Part shown: piece by piece, positions 62,601-64,000 of the stretch | Numbering within the stretch: the stretch's first letter is position 1 | How the letters are laid out: every line of letters begins with the position of its first letter | Source: Calliopsis andreniformis | Taxonomy: Eukaryota > Arthropoda > Insecta > Hymenoptera > Andrenidae | DNA: 64,000 bases | Direction of reading: 5' to 3' | Assembly: GCF_051401765.1 (NCBI RefSeq) | Contig: NW_027480533.1 | Coordinates: 744,001 to 808,000, forward strand | Notes under the pieces: generated by a model | Database searches by the model: none | What the model saw: only the letters and a program-made list of their open reading frames with translations | What the model was told of the DNA's origin: nothing | Made by a program: the position numbers and the translations under genes

Positions 62601-64000
62601 TACCCAATCCTCAATCTTCAATCCTCAATCCTCAATCCTCAATACTCAATCCTCAATCTTCAATCCTCAATACTCAATCTTCAATCCTCAATCCTCAATC
62701 CTCAATCCACAATCCTCAATCCTCAGTCATCAATACTCAATATTCAGTACTCAATCCTCAATCCTCAATCCTCAGTCCTCATTCTTCAATCCTCAATACC
62801 CAATCCTCAATCTTCAATCCTCAATCCTCAATCCTCAATTCTCAATCCTCTATCCTCAATCCTCAGACCTCAAACATCAATACTCAACCCTCAGTCCTCG
62901 TCCTGAATCCACAACCCTCAATCCTCAATCCTCAACCTTCAATCATCAATATTCAATCTTCAATCCTCAATCCTCAATCCTCAATCCTCAATCCTCAATC
63001 CTCAATGTTCATTCCTCAATACTCAATCTTCAATCCTCAATCCTCAATTATCAATCCTCAATACTCAATCCTCAATCGTCAATCCTCAATCCCCAATCCT
63101 CAATCTTCAATACTCAATCCTCAATCCACAATCCAGAATCCTCAATCTTCAATCCTCAATACTCAATCTTCAATCCTCAATCCTCAATCCTCAATCTTCA
63201 ATCCTCAACCCCAATACTCAACCCTCAATCCTCAATCTTAAAATCCTCAATCCTCAATCCTCAATCCTCAATCCTCATTCTTCAATCCTCAATACCCAAT
63301 CCTCAATCTTCAATACTCAATCCTCAATCCTCAATTCTCAATCCTGAATCCTCAATCCTCAGACCTCAGACATCAATACTCAACCCTCAGGCCTCCTCCT
63401 CAATCCACAACTCTCAATCCTCAATCATCAATCTTCAATCATCAATATTCAATCTTCAGTCCTCAATCCTCAATCCTCAATCCTCAATGTTCAATCCGCA
63501 ATCCCCAATACTCAATCCTCAATTCTCAAACCTCAATCCTCAATCCTCAATCTTCAATCCTCAATCCTCAATCCTCAGTCCTCAATGCTCATTCTTCAAT
63601 CCTCAATACCCAATCCTCAATCTTCAATCCTCAATCCTCAGACCTCAGACATCAATACTCAACCCTCAGTCCTCGTCCTCAATCCACAACACTCAATCCT
63701 CAATCATCAATCTTCAATCATCAATATTCAATCTTCAGTCCTCAATCCTCAATCCTCAATCCTCAATGTTCAACCCGCAATCCCCAATACTCAATCCTCA
63801 ATCCTCAATCCTCAATCCTCAATCATCAATCCTCATTCTTCAATACTCAGTCCCCAATCCTCAATCTTCAATCGTCAATCCTCAATCCTCAATCCTCAAT
63901 CCTCAATCCTCAATCTTCAATCCTCAATACTCAATCTCCAATCCTCAAACCTCAATCCTCAATCCACAATCTTTAATCCTCAATCCTCAATCCTCAATCC

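Larger units (their letters stand above)
61675..63850 (+). repeat. Duplicated block X, copy 2
   Basis: Partner of 58440-60615 with B27 and B28. It stops matching at about 63850, inside the window, so the last 150 bases are plain heptamers. About 1.06 kb (60616-61674) separates the copies and contains B26. Confidence 0.88.
1..64000 (+). repeat. Heptameric satellite array, (AATCCTC)n, spanning the whole window
   Basis: Every stretch reads as tandem heptamers of AATCCTC or one- to two-base variants. AATCTTC and AATACTC look commonest; AATTCTC, AACCCTC, AGTCCTC, AATCGTC, AATCATC, AATGCTC, AAACCTC, AATCCAC and ATTCTTC are also frequent. The + strand is nearly free of G, and orientation never flips. 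Perfect runs are short: the longest I see are about 10-11 units, near 7246-7322 and 57681-57753. Neither end of the array lies in the window. A eukaryotic heterochromatic satellite is the natural reading, but species and chromosomal location cannot be read from the sequence. Confidence 0.97.
51906..64000. repeat. Satellite domain 5: modules A and B without module C
   Basis: Nine B copies (B20-B28) occur, in subfamilies not seen elsewhere in the window: one with CACAGGTTTC and AATCCTCATCAC, the other with AATCCTCTATAGAATATC. Module C is absent. A string of the type ATGTTCAATCCGCAATCCCC recurs near 53715, 54467, 55155, 60251, 60528, 61097, 63487 and 63765. The domain runs off the right end of the window. 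No gene-like sequence is present. Confidence 0.83.

Noticed and set aside
1..64000. CRISPR array, because of dense regular repetition
   Set aside because: The unit is 7 bp with no spacers, and larger modules recur at irregular distances with repeat sequence between them.
1..64000. Telomeric repeat
   Set aside because: The minus-strand unit TTGAGGA differs from the TTAGGG, TTTAGGG and TTAGG classes, and the internal higher-order blocks and heavy degeneracy are unlike a telomerase-made tract. A subtelomeric location remains possible.
1..64000. tRNA, rRNA or other structured RNA genes
   Set aside because: The + strand is almost free of G and the minus strand of C, so G-C paired stems cannot form at any length. 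No box or stem pattern of known RNAs is visible.
1..64000. Low-complexity sequencing or assembly noise as the explanation of the whole window
   Set aside because: Constant-length modules, exact block offsets and shared private variants over tens of kilobases show real organisation. Copy number and block order could still be partly misassembled.

Overview
This 64-kb window is a single satellite array. From the first base to the last the + strand is a tandem repeat of the heptamer AATCCTC (minus strand GAGGATT) with many point variants. I see no unique-sequence flank, protein-coding gene, RNA gene, mobile element, CRISPR array or credible promoter or terminator. The organism cannot be named from this. 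A continuous 7-bp satellite of more than 64 kb points to a eukaryote and a heterochromatic compartment (pericentromeric, subtelomeric or similar), but that is inference.

Many long frames are open on the + strand, the longest 1,087 codons. They follow from repeat arithmetic. The heptamer contains no stop triplet, and because 7 is not divisible by 3 all three + frames read the same 21-base cycle as the heptad NPQSSIL. The minus strand carries TGA in every heptamer, so each minus frame closes about every 21 bases. Start codons exist only where a variant heptamer (AATGCTC, AATGTTC, AATGCCC) creates ATG.

The real content is hierarchical. (1) Heptamers. (2) Fixed strings of variant heptamers. (3) Degenerate modules that keep a constant length and recur: module A (about 52 bp, core TCCTCGTCC), with a subfamily D carrying AGATCTCAGG; module B (135 bp, 28 copies); module C (99 bp, 12 full copies, one truncated, four variant C' copies, built round GAATATCCTGAATTC). 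(4) Blocks of 0.7-2.2 kb duplicated in tandem or at distances up to about 24 kb, forming mosaics.

Layout. 1-13,589: module A only, with large duplications (offsets 7,347, 2,238 and 1,598 bp). 13,590-15,045: a 753-bp tandem duplication holding the first two B modules. 15,046-19,900: module A again, no B or C. 19,901-51,905: dense mosaic of B, C, C' and D, with most long-range duplications. 51,906-64,000: A and B without C, with its own B subfamilies and a 2.2-kb duplication at offset 3,233-3,236 bp. Every segment keeps the same orientation; I found no inversion. Module and block coordinates were read by eye; block edges are good to about 10-30 bp because they fade into plain heptamers.
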